Assembly: GCA_964449135.1 (NCBI GenBank)
Contig: CAYUXZ010000008.1
Location: 7,244 to 71,243 of the forward strand
Source: SZAS-103 sp964449135
Lineage (GTDB): Bacteria > Pseudomonadota > Gammaproteobacteria > Xanthomonadales > Xanthomonadaceae
Length of the DNA: 64,000 nt
Direction of reading: 5' to 3'
The notes beneath the pieces were generated by a model. That model saw only the letters and a program-made list of their open reading frames with translations, searched no databases and was not told the origin of the DNA. A program made the translations under genes and the position numbers. This document shows, piece by piece, positions 15,629 through 24,533 of the stretch; the first letter of the stretch is position 1, and each line of letters begins with the position of its first letter.

Positions 15629-18600
15629 TCAGTGCGCGGGAACGATCGGCGTTTCGGCTTCGGCACGCGCGGTGCGGTGCCAGCTCTGGATGAATGCGCG
15701 GCAGTTCGCCTCGTCCAGCGGCTGCGACAGCCAGTAGCCCTGGATCTCGTCGCAATCGTGCTCGCGCAGGAAGTCGAGCTGGGCCTGCGTTTCCACGCCC
15801 TCGGCGATCACGCTCAATTCCAGCGAGTGCGCCATGGAGATGATCGTGGTGGTGATCGCCGCATCGTCGGGGTCGCTGGTGAGGTCGGCGATGAAGCCAC
15901 GGTCGATCTTGAGCATGTCGATCGGCAACTGTTTCAGATACACCAGCGATGAATAACCGGTGCCGAAGTCGTCGATCGCCAGCGACACGCCGATCTCGCG
16001 CAGCTGGTTGAGGATGTTTCGCGTCTCCGCCGCGTTCTCCATGACCATCGTCTCGGTGAGCTCGAGCTCGAGCTTCTCGACGGGCGCGCCGGTCTCGGCG
16101 AGCGCCGCGGAAATCAGCCCGCAGACGTTGCCGCGCAGCAGTTGCAGCACCGAGACGTTGACCGCGATCGCGACGTCGGCGAGGCCCTCGTGTCGCCACT
16201 GCGCGAGCGTGCGGCAGGCTTCACGCATCACCCATTCGCCGATGCGCAGGATCATCCCGGTTTCCTCGGCGATCTGGATGAAGTCGCTGGGCTTCATCTC
16301 GCCGAGTTCGTCGCTGTGCCAGCGCAGCAGCGCCTCCACGCCGGTGATGCGCCCGCGCGACAGCGACAGGCGTGGCTGGTAGAGCAACTGGAACTCGTCG
16401 CGGTCGAGCGCGCGACGCAGCGCGGCGGTGACGATCGCGCGTTGGCGCGTCTGGGTTTCCATCGCCTCCGTATAGACCAGGTAGGTGTTGCGGCCGATCG
16501 CCTTGGCCTGGTACATCGCGGTGTCGGCGTGCTTGAGCAGGTCGGTCGGCGCCAGTCCGTGCGCGGGATACACGCTGATGCCGATGGACGGCGTGATCGT
16601 GATCTCGCTGCGGTCGTCCACCGCGAGCGGCTTGGCGAACGAGTCAAGGATGCGCCGCGCGATCTCCAGCGCGCCCTCCTCGGAGGCGATGTCCTCGACG
16701 ACCACGGTGAACTCGTCGCCGCCCAGACGCGAGACCGTGTCGGTGGGCTTGGTGGTCGCGAGCAGACGCGCGGCGACCGCCTTGAGGATGCGGTCGCCGG
16801 CGGTGTGGCCTAACGAATCGTTGATTTCCTTGAAACGGTCCAGGTCGAGGAACAGCACCGCGACCATGCTGTCGTGCCGGCGCGCGCGCACGATCGCGCG
16901 GGCGAGCCGCTCGGATAGCAGCGCGCGGTTGGGCAGCCCGGTGAGCGTGTCGAAATTCGCCAGGTAGCGCAGTTCCTGCTCGGCGCGCTTGCGCTCGGTG
17001 ATGTCGTTGATCACCACCACGTAGTGGCCGCGCTCGCCGTCGGGCTCGAGCACCTCGACCGCCTCGATCGCGGACAGGAACTCCTCGCCGTCCTTGCGCC
17101 GTTGCCACATCTCGCCCGACCAGCGCCCGGTCAACTCCATGGTCTCGCGCAACTGCCGGTAGAACTCCGGCGGATGCTGGGTGCTGTCGAGCAGCGCGGA
17201 CGATTGCCCGACCACCTCGTCCTCGCTGTAACCGGTGGTCAGGGTGAACGCGCGATTGACCGACACGAAGCGGAACTGCAGGTCGATCACGCTGACCGCC
17301 TCGGTCATGCTGCGCAGCACTTCGCTGGCGATCAGACGCTCGCGCTCGTTGTGGTGGCTCTCCGACACGTCGCGCGCGGTGCCAGCCAGCCGCAGCGGGT
17401 GGCCCTCGAGGTCGCGTTCGACGACCTTGCCGCGCGCGAGCACTGTGATCCATTCGCCGGTACGCGGGTGGCGGATGCGGTGCTGGCTCTCGTAGTGGTC
17501 GGTTTCGCCCAGGATGTGCTCGCGCAGGCGTTCCTCGACGGCCTCGAGATCTTCCGGATGGACGACCTGCGTGCGCCACTGCGCCACGCTCATATCCATG
17601 CCGGGCAGCTTGGAGATCATGCCGGCGGCGTTGGAACGGCGCAGCGTTTGCGTGCGCAGGTCCAGGTCCCAGAAATCGTCGCCCGACCCCCACAGCGCCA
17701 TGATCAACTGCTGCTCGCGCTGCTGGATCTCCTGGTTGTATTCCTCCTCGCGGCGGCGGCGCGCCTGCACGATGCGCCACGCGACCAGCGCTGCGACGAG
17801 CGCGAGCAACACATAGGCGATCTTCGCCCAGACGCTGCTCCACCACGGCGGGACAACCGTGAGCGGGACCCGCAGCTCATGCGCGCTCCAAGCGCCGTCG
17901 CGGTTGGTCGCCTGTGCGTGGAACACGTAGTCGCCGGCGTCTAGGTTGGTGTAGGTCGCGTCCGGGCGGTGGTCCGCGTCGATCCAGTCCTTGTCGAAGC
18001 CGTCGAGACGGTAGCGGTAGCCGATCGCCTGCGGATCGGCGTAGTCGAGCGCGGAAAAACGCATCCGCAGCACGTGGTCGAGCTGGCGGAAGCGCAATTC
18101 CGGCGGCGCTACCAGCGCCGCGCGATCTGCGGACTCCGAGCCGATGCGCAGGCTGGTGAGCACCACCGGCGGAGCATAAGCGCTGTCTATGATTGCGCCC
18201 GGATCGAACAGGTTCAGGCCGCGGATGCCGCCGAACGCGAGCCGGCCGTCGGCGAGGGCCAGGTACGCGCCGCCGTTGAATTCCGGGTGCTGCAAGCCGT
18301 CGCTGACCGTGAACCGGCGCAGCGCGCCGCTGCCCGGATCCAGCCACGCGAGGCCGTCGTTTCCGCTGAACCAGATCCGGCCGCGAGCGTCCTCGAGGAT
18401 TCCATACACGGTGCCCGCGTGATCGGCGTCGCTGCCGACCGCGTAACGCCGGATGCGGAACGATCCGTTGCCGGCCGCCTGCAGGTGGTTCAACCCCGAA
18501 TGCGTGCCGATCCACAGGCTGCCGTCGCGCGCGGGGACGATCGCGCGCACGCGGTTGCCCGACAACGTGGAAGGGTCGTGCGGGTCGTTGAGGAAGTGGC

Positions 18601-20302
18601 GCAGCTTGCCGTCGCCAGTCTGCAGCAGGTCGAGGCCATCCATGGTGCCGATCCACAACAGGCCGCGCTGCGCGTCCTCGTGGAGGCAGTTCACCATCGC
18701 GTTGCTCAGGCCCGCATTGCCCGCGTCGAGTTGCAACACCTGGTTCCCGCTCGCGTCGAGCTTGAGCAGGCCGTGGGCCTGGGTTCCGATCCACAAACCG
18801 CCGTCGGCCGCGTTGGCCAGCGCGCGCAGGTTGAGCGGCGCTGGGTTCGCGTCGGCTTTCTCCGCGTGCAGCGGAAACAGCCGCGCGCTCGAATGCGCGG
18901 CATCGAGGCGGTACAGACCCAGGTTCGTCGCCAGCCACAAGCCGCCGTCGCGCGCGGGCCGGATCGCGAGCACGTTGATGTCCTGCGTTTCCAGGCCGGG
19001 CGGCAGCGCCGCGCGCAGCGCCGCGGCGTAACTGGTGAAGCGATCGGCGGCGAGGTCGTAGCGCTTGACGCCGTCGCCGTCGGTGCCGACCCACAGCGCG
19101 CGATCCGCGTCCTGGTAAAGCGAACGCACGCGGTTTGTGAAACGCTGCGCGTGCGCGGGATCCGGATCGGAAACGTAGGCGAACCGCGCGCCGTTCGCGT
19201 CCGCGAGCGCGACGCCCGCGGTCCAGGTGCCGATCCAGAGCAGGCCGGAGCGATCCACGAGCAGCGTGCTGACTTCGTCCTCCGGCAGGGCGTCGGCCTG
19301 CGCGCCATTCGCGCGCACAGCGATCGCCGCGCCGCTTTCCGGATCGAAGCGCAGCAGGCCGCTGTGCGCGGTCGTCAGCCACAGCCTTCCCTGCGCGTCC
19401 TCGACCATCCGTTGCGGCCGGTCGGATTCCGCGCCGCCGGGCAGGCTCAGACGGATTCGCTGCAACTGCGCGTTCGCCGGATCGAGCCGGTACAGGCCGT
19501 CCGCCGAAATCCACATCCGCCCCTTGCGGTCGCGCGCGATGCCGGCGATGCCGCCGGCAGCCGCCGCGCGTTCGACCTTCAGCGTCACCGGATCGATCTT
19601 GTACAAACCGCTGGGCAGCGTCGCCCAGACCCTGCCGGCCGTATCGCTCGCGAAGCCGTAGCTATTGCGCGTGGAGGCGATGGACGGGTTGCGCAACACG
19701 CCGTGGCGTTGTCCGGTCGCCGGGTCGAGCAGGTCGATGCCGCCGTCGCTGGCGACCCACAGGCCGTGGCCGTGCTGGTAGAACAGCGCGAGCACGCGCT
19801 TGCCCGGTTCGCCCGGATGATCGAGGTCCGCCGGCAACAACCGGCGGAAGCGTCCGCTCGCCAGGTCGAGCTGCGCGACGTAGGCGCTGTTGGTGCCGAC
19901 CCACAGCGTGCCCGGCTCGCCCTCGGCGAGTGCGGTCACGAAATTGTCCGGCAGGCTCGCCGGATCGCCGGAGGCCTGTTCGAACAGGCGGAACCCCTGG
20001 CCGTCGTAACGGTGCAGTCCGCCTTGCGTCGCGACCCAGACGTAGCCGTCGCGATCCTGCAGCAGCGCGCTGACGGTGTTCTGCGCAAGGCCGTGTTCGC
20101 CGGTGATGCGCTGGAAGCGGAACGCGCGCACGTCGGCGTGGACCGCAGTCGCGCAGGTCAGCAGCAGTCCGCAAAGGAAGGCGAAGGCGGGCGCGCGCCG
20201 CGATGCGGCGCGCCGTGTTCGCACGGTTCCTGGTGGCTGCGCTGGCACGGTTCCCGGGCCCCTTGCGTGGAATTCCGAGTGTAGGCGGGGCATGGGCGAC
20301 AC
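15629..20302 (-). CDS. Membrane sensor: periplasmic propeller, Y_Y_Y, PAS-PAS, GGDEF-EAL
   Basis: 1557 residues. A signal sequence (about 36-56) leads to a large periplasmic region (60-735) of repeated two-component-regulator propeller blades, with motifs such as DRDGYVWVATQGGLHRYDG and repeated G-x-LWIGT. A Y_Y_Y domain follows (735-815), then one membrane helix (about 820-845), two PAS domains (870-1110), GGDEF (about 1115-1270) and EAL (1290-1545). The GGDEF motif is intact (RLGGDEF near 1194), but the inhibitory I-site reads KPTD rather than RxxD. The EAL domain keeps EALLRW, DDFGTGYS, KIDRGF and EGVET. It could make or degrade c-di-GMP in response to a periplasmic ligand; the ligand is unknown. 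Confidence 0.92.
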   Translation of the reverse strand: MSPMPRLHSEFHARGPGTVPAQPPGTVRTRRAASRRAPAFAFLCGLLLTCATAVHADVRAFRFQRITGEHGLAQNTVSALLQDRDGYVWVATQGGLHRYDGQGFRLFEQASGDPASLPDNFVTALAEGEPGTLWVGTNSAYVAQLDLASGRFRRLLPADLDHPGEPGKRVLALFYQHGHGLWVASDGGIDLLDPATGQRHGVLRNPSIASTRNSYGFASDTAGRVWATLPSGLYKIDPVTLKVERAAAAGGIAGIARDRKGRMWISADGLYRLDPANAQLQRIRLSLPGGAESDRPQRMVEDAQGRLWLTTAHSGLLRFDPESGAAIAVRANGAQADALPEDEVSTLLVDRSGLLWIGTWTAGVALADANGARFAYVSDPDPAHAQRFTNRVRSLYQDADRALWVGTDGDGVKRYDLAADRFTSYAAALRAALPPGLETQDINVLAIRPARDGGLWLATNLGLYRLDAAHSSARLFPLHAEKADANPAPLNLRALANAADGGLWIGTQAHGLLKLDASGNQVLQLDAGNAGLSNAMVNCLHEDAQRGLLWIGTMDGLDLLQTGDGKLRHFLNDPHDPSTLSGNRVRAIVPARDGSLWIGTHSGLNHLQAAGNGSFRIRRYAVGSDADHAGTVYGILEDARGRIWFSGNDGLAWLDPGSGALRRFTVSDGLQHPEFNGGAYLALADGRLAFGGIRGLNLFDPGAIIDSAYAPPVVLTSLRIGSESADRAALVAPPELRFRQLDHVLRMRFSALDYADPQAIGYRYRLDGFDKDWIDADHRPDATYTNLDAGDYVFHAQATNRDGAWSAHELRVPLTVVPPWWSSVWAKIAYVLLALVAALVAWRIVQARRRREEEYNQEIQQREQQLIMALWGSGDDFWDLDLRTQTLRRSNAAGMISKLPGMDMSVAQWRTQVVHPEDLEAVEERLREHILGETDHYESQHRIRHPRTGEWITVLARGKVVERDLEGHPLRLAGTARDVSESHHNERERLIASEVLRSMTEAVSVIDLQFRFVSVNRAFTLTTGYSEDEVVGQSSALLDSTQHPPEFYRQLRETMELTGRWSGEMWQRRKDGEEFLSAIEAVEVLEPDGERGHYVVVINDITERKRAEQELRYLANFDTLTGLPNRALLSERLARAIVRARRHDSMVAVLFLDLDRFKEINDSLGHTAGDRILKAVAARLLATTKPTDTVSRLGGDEFTVVVEDIASEEGALEIARRILDSFAKPLAVDDRSEITITPSIGISVYPAHGLAPTDLLKHADTAMYQAKAIGRNTYLVYTEAMETQTRQRAIVTAALRRALDRDEFQLLYQPRLSLSRGRITGVEALLRWHSDELGEMKPSDFIQIAEETGMILRIGEWVMREACRTLAQWRHEGLADVAIAVNVSVLQLLRGNVCGLISAALAETGAPVEKLELELTETMVMENAAETRNILNQLREIGVSLAIDDFGTGYSSLVYLKQLPIDMLKIDRGFIADLTSDPDDAAITTTIISMAHSLELSVIAEGVETQAQLDFLREHDCDEIQGYWLSQPLDEANCRAFIQSWHRTARAEAETPIVPAH

Positions 20303-20390
20303 TCAATACAGGACGCGGGCGGGGCGCGGTGCGGGCGCGTACAATCGCGGGCATGGCGCCCGCCACCTATGAATCATCGATCCGCGCCGC

Positions 20391-20969
20391 ATGAGCAGGG
20401 ACGATCCATCGCGTGACGAACCGCAGGATGTCGAACTGCCCGTCCTGGCGGCGGTGGCCGCGGTGATGCGCGAGTCCGGGCTGAGCGCCGATCCGAGCGA
20501 ACTGCACGGTTCGCTGTGCGGATACCTGTGCGGCGGTGGCCGTTGCGACGCGCGCGACTGGATCGAACGGCTCGCGCTGGAGATTGACCGCCCGCCCGAA
20601 CCCGGCGATGCGCTCGACGGCCTGCGCGCGGCCACGACCGTGCAGTTGTCGAACCCCGATTTCGGATTCCAGATGCTGTCGCCCGACGACGACGCGCCGC
20701 TCGCCGAGCGCGCCGACGCGATGGTCGCCTGGTGCCGCGGCTTCCTCGGCGGATTCGGGCTGGCCGCTCCGGATGCCTCGGCATTGTCCGACGAAGCCGC
20801 CGAAGCGCTGCAGGACATCGGCAACATCGCCGCCTCGGATCTTTCCTACGAGGAGTCCGACGCCGACGAGAACGCGCTCGCCGAGATCGTCGAATTCGTG
20901 CGCGTCGCCGCGCTGTTGCTGCACGGCGATTGCGCGAACGCCACGCAACGCAAGCGGAGATTGCATTGA
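20391..20969 (+). CDS. ygfB: UPF0149 / YgfB-family protein
   Basis: 192 residues. The motifs ADPSELHGSLCGYLCGGG, VAWCRGFLGGFGLA and DIGNIAASDLSYEESDADEN followed by ALAEIVEFVRVAALLL are typical of YgfB/YecA-family proteins (cytoplasmic). In Pseudomonas aeruginosa YgfB is a regulator affecting beta-lactamase expression; here only family membership is claimed. It overlaps pepP by 1 nt (TGATG), the same ygfB-pepP order as in Escherichia coli. Confidence 0.9.
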   Translation: MSRDDPSRDEPQDVELPVLAAVAAVMRESGLSADPSELHGSLCGYLCGGGRCDARDWIERLALEIDRPPEPGDALDGLRAATTVQLSNPDFGFQMLSPDDDAPLAERADAMVAWCRGFLGGFGLAAPDASALSDEAAEALQDIGNIAASDLSYEESDADENALAEIVEFVRVAALLLHGDCANATQRKRRLH

Positions 20970-22381
20970 TGGATATCGGCACGCGCAATGAAGGCCGCGA
21001 CAGGCTGCAACGGGACCGCGCGGGCGCGCGCGTGCCGCGCGATGCGTCGCGCCCATCGAGCCACCCGATCGAGACGCCGGTTTCGGAATACGCGCGCCGG
21101 CGCAAACAGCTCATGCGCATGGTGGGCGAGGAGGCGATCGTCATCCTGCCCGCTGCGCCGCCGCGCATCCGCAGCAACGACACGCACTACTCGTACCGCC
21201 AGGACAGCGATTTCTGGTACCTGAGCGGCTTCGACGAGCCCGAATCCGTGCTCGTGCTCGTGCCCGGCCGCGCGCATGGCGAATCGCTGCTGTTCTGCCG
21301 CGAGCGCGATCCGGCGCGCGAGGTCTGGGACGGCCCGCGCGCGGGCACCGAGGGCGCGGTCGCGGCCTTCGGCTTCGATGATGCCTATCCGGTCGCCGAC
21401 CTCGACGACATCCTGCCGGGCCTGCTCGAGGGCCGCACCCGCGTCTATTACCACTTCGGCCGCGACACCGAGTTCGATCTCAAGCTGATCGGCTGGGTCA
21501 ATCGCGTGCGCGCGCAGATCAAGCAGGGCGCGCAGCCGCCGCACGAGTTCCTCGAGCTCGGCCATTTCCTGCACGAGCTGCGCCTGTTCAAGAGCCGCGA
21601 CGAGATCCGGCTGATGAAGCGCGCCGCGCAGATCGCCGCGGGCGCGCATGTCGTCGCGATGCGCAGCGCGCGACCGGGCCTTCACGAGTACGAAATCGAG
21701 GCGGCGATCCTGCACCATTTCCGCCGCCACGACGCGCACGCGGCCTACGAGTCCATCGTCGGCGGCGGCGCGAACGCCTGCGTGCTGCACTACATCGCCA
21801 ACCGCTCGCAACTCAGGGACGGCGATCTGCTGCTGATCGACGCGGGCGCCGAATACCGCAACTACGCCTCCGACATCACCCGCACGTTCCCGGTCAACGG
21901 ACGCTACTCGAAGGAGCAGCGCGCGATCTATCAACTCGTGCTCGACGCGCAGCGCGCCGCGCTCGCGCACGCCAGGCCCGGCAGTGCCTGGATCGCGGGC
22001 CATGACGCGGCGGTCGTCACCCTCACCGAAGGCTTGCTGCGGCTCGGCTTGCTCAAAGGCACGCTCAAGCAGAACATCGAGTCGGGCGAATACCGGCGTT
22101 TCTACATGCACAAGACCGGCCACTGGATCGGCCTGGACGTGCACGACGTCGGCGAATACCGCCTCGACGGCCACTTCCGCGAACTCGAGCCGGGCATGTC
22201 GTTCACCGTCGAACCCGGCCTGTACATCGCGCCGGGCAGCAAGGGCGTGCCCGCGAAGTACCAGGGCATCGGCGTGCGCATCGAGGATGACGTGCTGATC
22301 ACCAAGGACGGCCACGAGGTGCTCACCGGCGGCGTGCCCAAGCAGATCGACGAAGTCGAAGCCCTGCTCGCCGACCGCTGA
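20969..22381 (+). CDS. pepP: Xaa-Pro aminopeptidase
   Basis: 470 residues. Removes N-terminal residues before proline; a cytoplasmic pita-bread metallopeptidase (M24B) with two metal ions. Ligand regions: LLIDAGAEYRNYASDITRTF (two Asp), HKTGHWIGLDVHDVGEY (His), LEPGMSFTVEPGLYI (Glu) and IGVRIEDDVLIT (Glu). The ATG at 20969 overlaps the ygfB stop. It gives an Arg-rich extension of about 35 residues before the usual EYARRRKQLMRM start; no alternative ATG precedes that motif. Confidence 0.94.
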   Translation: MDIGTRNEGRDRLQRDRAGARVPRDASRPSSHPIETPVSEYARRRKQLMRMVGEEAIVILPAAPPRIRSNDTHYSYRQDSDFWYLSGFDEPESVLVLVPGRAHGESLLFCRERDPAREVWDGPRAGTEGAVAAFGFDDAYPVADLDDILPGLLEGRTRVYYHFGRDTEFDLKLIGWVNRVRAQIKQGAQPPHEFLELGHFLHELRLFKSRDEIRLMKRAAQIAAGAHVVAMRSARPGLHEYEIEAAILHHFRRHDAHAAYESIVGGGANACVLHYIANRSQLRDGDLLLIDAGAEYRNYASDITRTFPVNGRYSKEQRAIYQLVLDAQRAALAHARPGSAWIAGHDAAVVTLTEGLLRLGLLKGTLKQNIESGEYRRFYMHKTGHWIGLDVHDVGEYRLDGHFRELEPGMSFTVEPGLYIAPGSKGVPAKYQGIGVRIEDDVLITKDGHEVLTGGVPKQIDEVEALLADR

Positions 22382-22423
22382 GTCGTCGCGTCGGATTTGC
22401 GCGCCGATACGACAAGGAATCCC

Positions 22424-23935
22424 ATGAGCACAAAACATCCGCTGACCCGCGCGGAAAGCAGCGGCTACACCGAAACCTCGCGCCATGCGGACGTGATGGC
22501 CTTTATCGCCGAGTTGGCCGCGCGCAAGGATCCGCGGCTGCACGTCGGCGATTTCGGTGCGACGCCGGAAGGACGCACGCTGCCGCTGCTTGTGCTCTCG
22601 CAACGCGGCTGCTTCACGCCCGAAGCCGCGCATGCGGCGGGGCTGCCGGTCGTGCTGATCGTCTGCGGCATCCACGCCGGCGAAGTCGAAGGCAAGGAAG
22701 GCGGCTTGATGCTCGTGCGCAATATCCTCGATGGCGATTACGGCGATTTGCTGGACAGACTCACGCTCGTCGTCGTTCCATTGTTCAACGCCGACGGCAA
22801 CGACCGCATCGATCCGGCGAACCGCAAGCTCGACATCGCGCACCTGACCGGCCAGCTCGGACCGGCCAGCGGCGTCGGCACGCGCGTGAACGCGGCCGGC
22901 ATCAACCTCAACCGCGACTACATGCGTCAGGAAGCGCCGGAGATGCGCGCGCTGCAGACGCGCGTCTGCCAGCCGTGGAACGCGCACCTGACGATCGATT
23001 GCCACGCGACCAACGGCTCGATCCACCGCTTCGCGATGACCTACGACGTGCCGCATACGATCGGCAGCGGCCGTCGCGAACCGATCGACTACATGCGCGA
23101 AACGATGATGCCGGCGGTGAGCGGGGCGGTGAAACGCAACGACGGTTTCGACAGCTTCTGGTACGGCAATTTCCTGCGCGACGAGGGCGGGCAGGGCATC
23201 GGCTGGATCACCTACACGCATCATCCGCGCTTCGGCGGCAACTATCGTGGCCTGACCAACCGTCTCGACCTGCTGCTCGAGGCGTATTCGTACATCAGCT
23301 ATGAAGAGCGCGTGCGCGTGACCTACGGATTCCTGCGCGAGTCGCTGGCCTACGTCGCGTCGCACGGCGAAGAAATCCGCGAACTGCTTGCGGGTTGCGA
23401 ATTGCCACCCGACGAGATCGCGGTGCGCTATCGGCTCGAAGCATTCCCGGGCGTGGAAGCCGACATCCTCACGCGCGAGCCATATGCTCTCGATGGCGCG
23501 CCGATCGTCGTGCCCGGCGTGCCGCATTACGGCCACTTCGTCGGCGAGCATGTCGTGAAGCGGCCATGGGCGTACGCCGTGCCGGAGGACATCGCCGCGA
23601 AGCTGGAAGGACACGGCTTGCGCGTGCAGCGCCCCGAGGATTCGCCGTTACTCGATGTCGAGGTCGCGCTGGTGAAGGGCCTGGTCTCGTCGAAGGGTCG
23701 CGAGATCCTCGAAGCCAACGCCTCGTCGTACCTCGACGCCGACCACGTGCGCATGCGCCGCGAATTGCCCGCGGGCTGGGCGCTGGTGCCGACCGCGCAG
23801 CCGCGCGGCGCGATCGCGGTGTATCTGTGCGAAGCCGGCAGCGACGACGGCCTGCTCGCCTGCGGATGGATTGATCAGCCAGCGATTGGTTCCGAGTTTC
23901 CGGCGTGGCGCGTGCACGGCATCGCTAAGGGTTGA
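22424..23935 (+). CDS. M14-family zinc carboxypeptidase-like protein
   Basis: 503 residues. Zinc carboxypeptidase motifs: GIHAGEVEGKEGG (H-x2-E zinc ligands), FNADGNDRIDPANR, NLNRDYMRQEAPEM and TIDCHATNGSIHRF (third His). No signal peptide is visible from ATG 22424, which has an AAGGA box 5 nt upstream, so it is probably cytoplasmic. An upstream TTG (22397) is in frame but lacks a box. Downstream is the hairpin-rich non-coding region. Substrate unknown. Confidence 0.85.
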   Translation: MSTKHPLTRAESSGYTETSRHADVMAFIAELAARKDPRLHVGDFGATPEGRTLPLLVLSQRGCFTPEAAHAAGLPVVLIVCGIHAGEVEGKEGGLMLVRNILDGDYGDLLDRLTLVVVPLFNADGNDRIDPANRKLDIAHLTGQLGPASGVGTRVNAAGINLNRDYMRQEAPEMRALQTRVCQPWNAHLTIDCHATNGSIHRFAMTYDVPHTIGSGRREPIDYMRETMMPAVSGAVKRNDGFDSFWYGNFLRDEGGQGIGWITYTHHPRFGGNYRGLTNRLDLLLEAYSYISYEERVRVTYGFLRESLAYVASHGEEIRELLAGCELPPDEIAVRYRLEAFPGVEADILTREPYALDGAPIVVPGVPHYGHFVGEHVVKRPWAYAVPEDIAAKLEGHGLRVQRPEDSPLLDVEVALVKGLVSSKGREILEANASSYLDADHVRMRRELPAGWALVPTAQPRGAIAVYLCEAGSDDGLLACGWIDQPAIGSEFPAWRVHGIAKG

Positions 23936-24085
23936 ATCGAGTTCGGATCAAGAGCGGTTCCGTCCGCTGCGCGGCCGGGTGACTTCTCTTTGCGTGCCCA
24001 AAGAGAAGTCACCAAGAGAAAGGGCACCCCGGGCTCAGCACCCTGCGCACATCCCTGTGCTCCGGGTTCGCGTGCGACGACAGGA

Positions 24086-24119
24086 TTTTTCGACGGTGCA
24101 TCCATGCACCGACGAAAAA
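24086..24119. repeat. Hairpin with tcca loop, copy 1
   Basis: A 15-nt arm (TTTTTCGACGGTGCA), loop tcca, and its reverse complement with one mismatch. The core is GGTGCA-tcca-TGCACC. Other copies with different stems but the same type of loop lie elsewhere in this window. Confidence 0.75.
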
Positions 24120-24299
24120 CGATGCGCATCCTGCGCATCGCCCTACGGGTCTTTCCGCCGTCGCCCGCCGCTGCGCAGGGGCCCCGACAGGCAGCGCGCT
24201 CCTGCGCGCCGAAGCGAAAGCTCTTACGTTCTTGATCTTCGCGCCGTAAAGCGAGCCGAGCACCGCAGGAAAGAGGGGGAGCAAGGCCCGGGTGTCTGA

Positions 24300-24315
24300 G
24301 GGCCATGGATGGCCC
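24300..24315. repeat. Hairpin with tgga loop, copy 2
   Basis: GGGCCA-tgga-TGGCCC, a perfect 6-bp stem and 4-nt loop, in the opposite orientation to copy 1. It lies in the non-coding region upstream of the pepQ stop. Confidence 0.65.
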
Positions 24316-24533
24316 GAGTTACGGGCCGGCCCGCTCTTTACGAGGAGCGCAGGGAACCGGAACGGTTTCATCGTTCCGGCGAGTGTCCGGCGCAAATGGT
24401 TTTGGCCACTTTTGCCGAAACAAAAGTGGCCCGCGCGTCAGCGCGGAAGCTTTGCTTTGCATTTGTCGGGCGGCGAAATGCTGACCTCACGCCAACCTTC
24501 CCCTTCGCTGCGCGAAAGGGAGGGAGCAAAGCT

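Larger units (their letters stand above)
23978..24431. repeat. Hairpin-bounded non-coding element (degenerate repeat)
   Basis: The 598 bases between the M14 gene and pepQ hold no convincing gene. They are bounded by two strong hairpins. Left is GGTGACTTCTCTTTG and its exact reverse complement with a 6-nt loop (23978-24013). Right is GGCCACTTTTG and CAAAAGTGGCC with a 6-nt loop (24404-24431). The hairpins face outward: read away from the element, both are followed by a similar GC-rich stretch. Short frames read like the repeat-type hypothetical peptides common in Lysobacterales genomes. It looks like a genome-wide intergenic repeat or a decayed non-autonomous element; mobility is inferred. Confidence 0.6.

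Noticed and set aside
17969..20284. A long plus-strand open frame (771 codons) inside the propeller-GGDEF-EAL gene
   Set aside because: Its translation is Arg/Ala/Val-rich without motifs, while the minus frame encodes clear domains. Long antisense frames are expected at this GC content.
20846..23614. A 922-codon minus-strand frame opposite pepP and the M14 gene
   Set aside because: It crosses two well-supported genes, and its translation has no recognisable motifs.
23936..24533. Small open frames in the repeat region (for example 81 and 142 codons)
   Set aside because: They follow hairpin sequence and read like repeat-derived peptides, without ribosome-binding sites or motifs.
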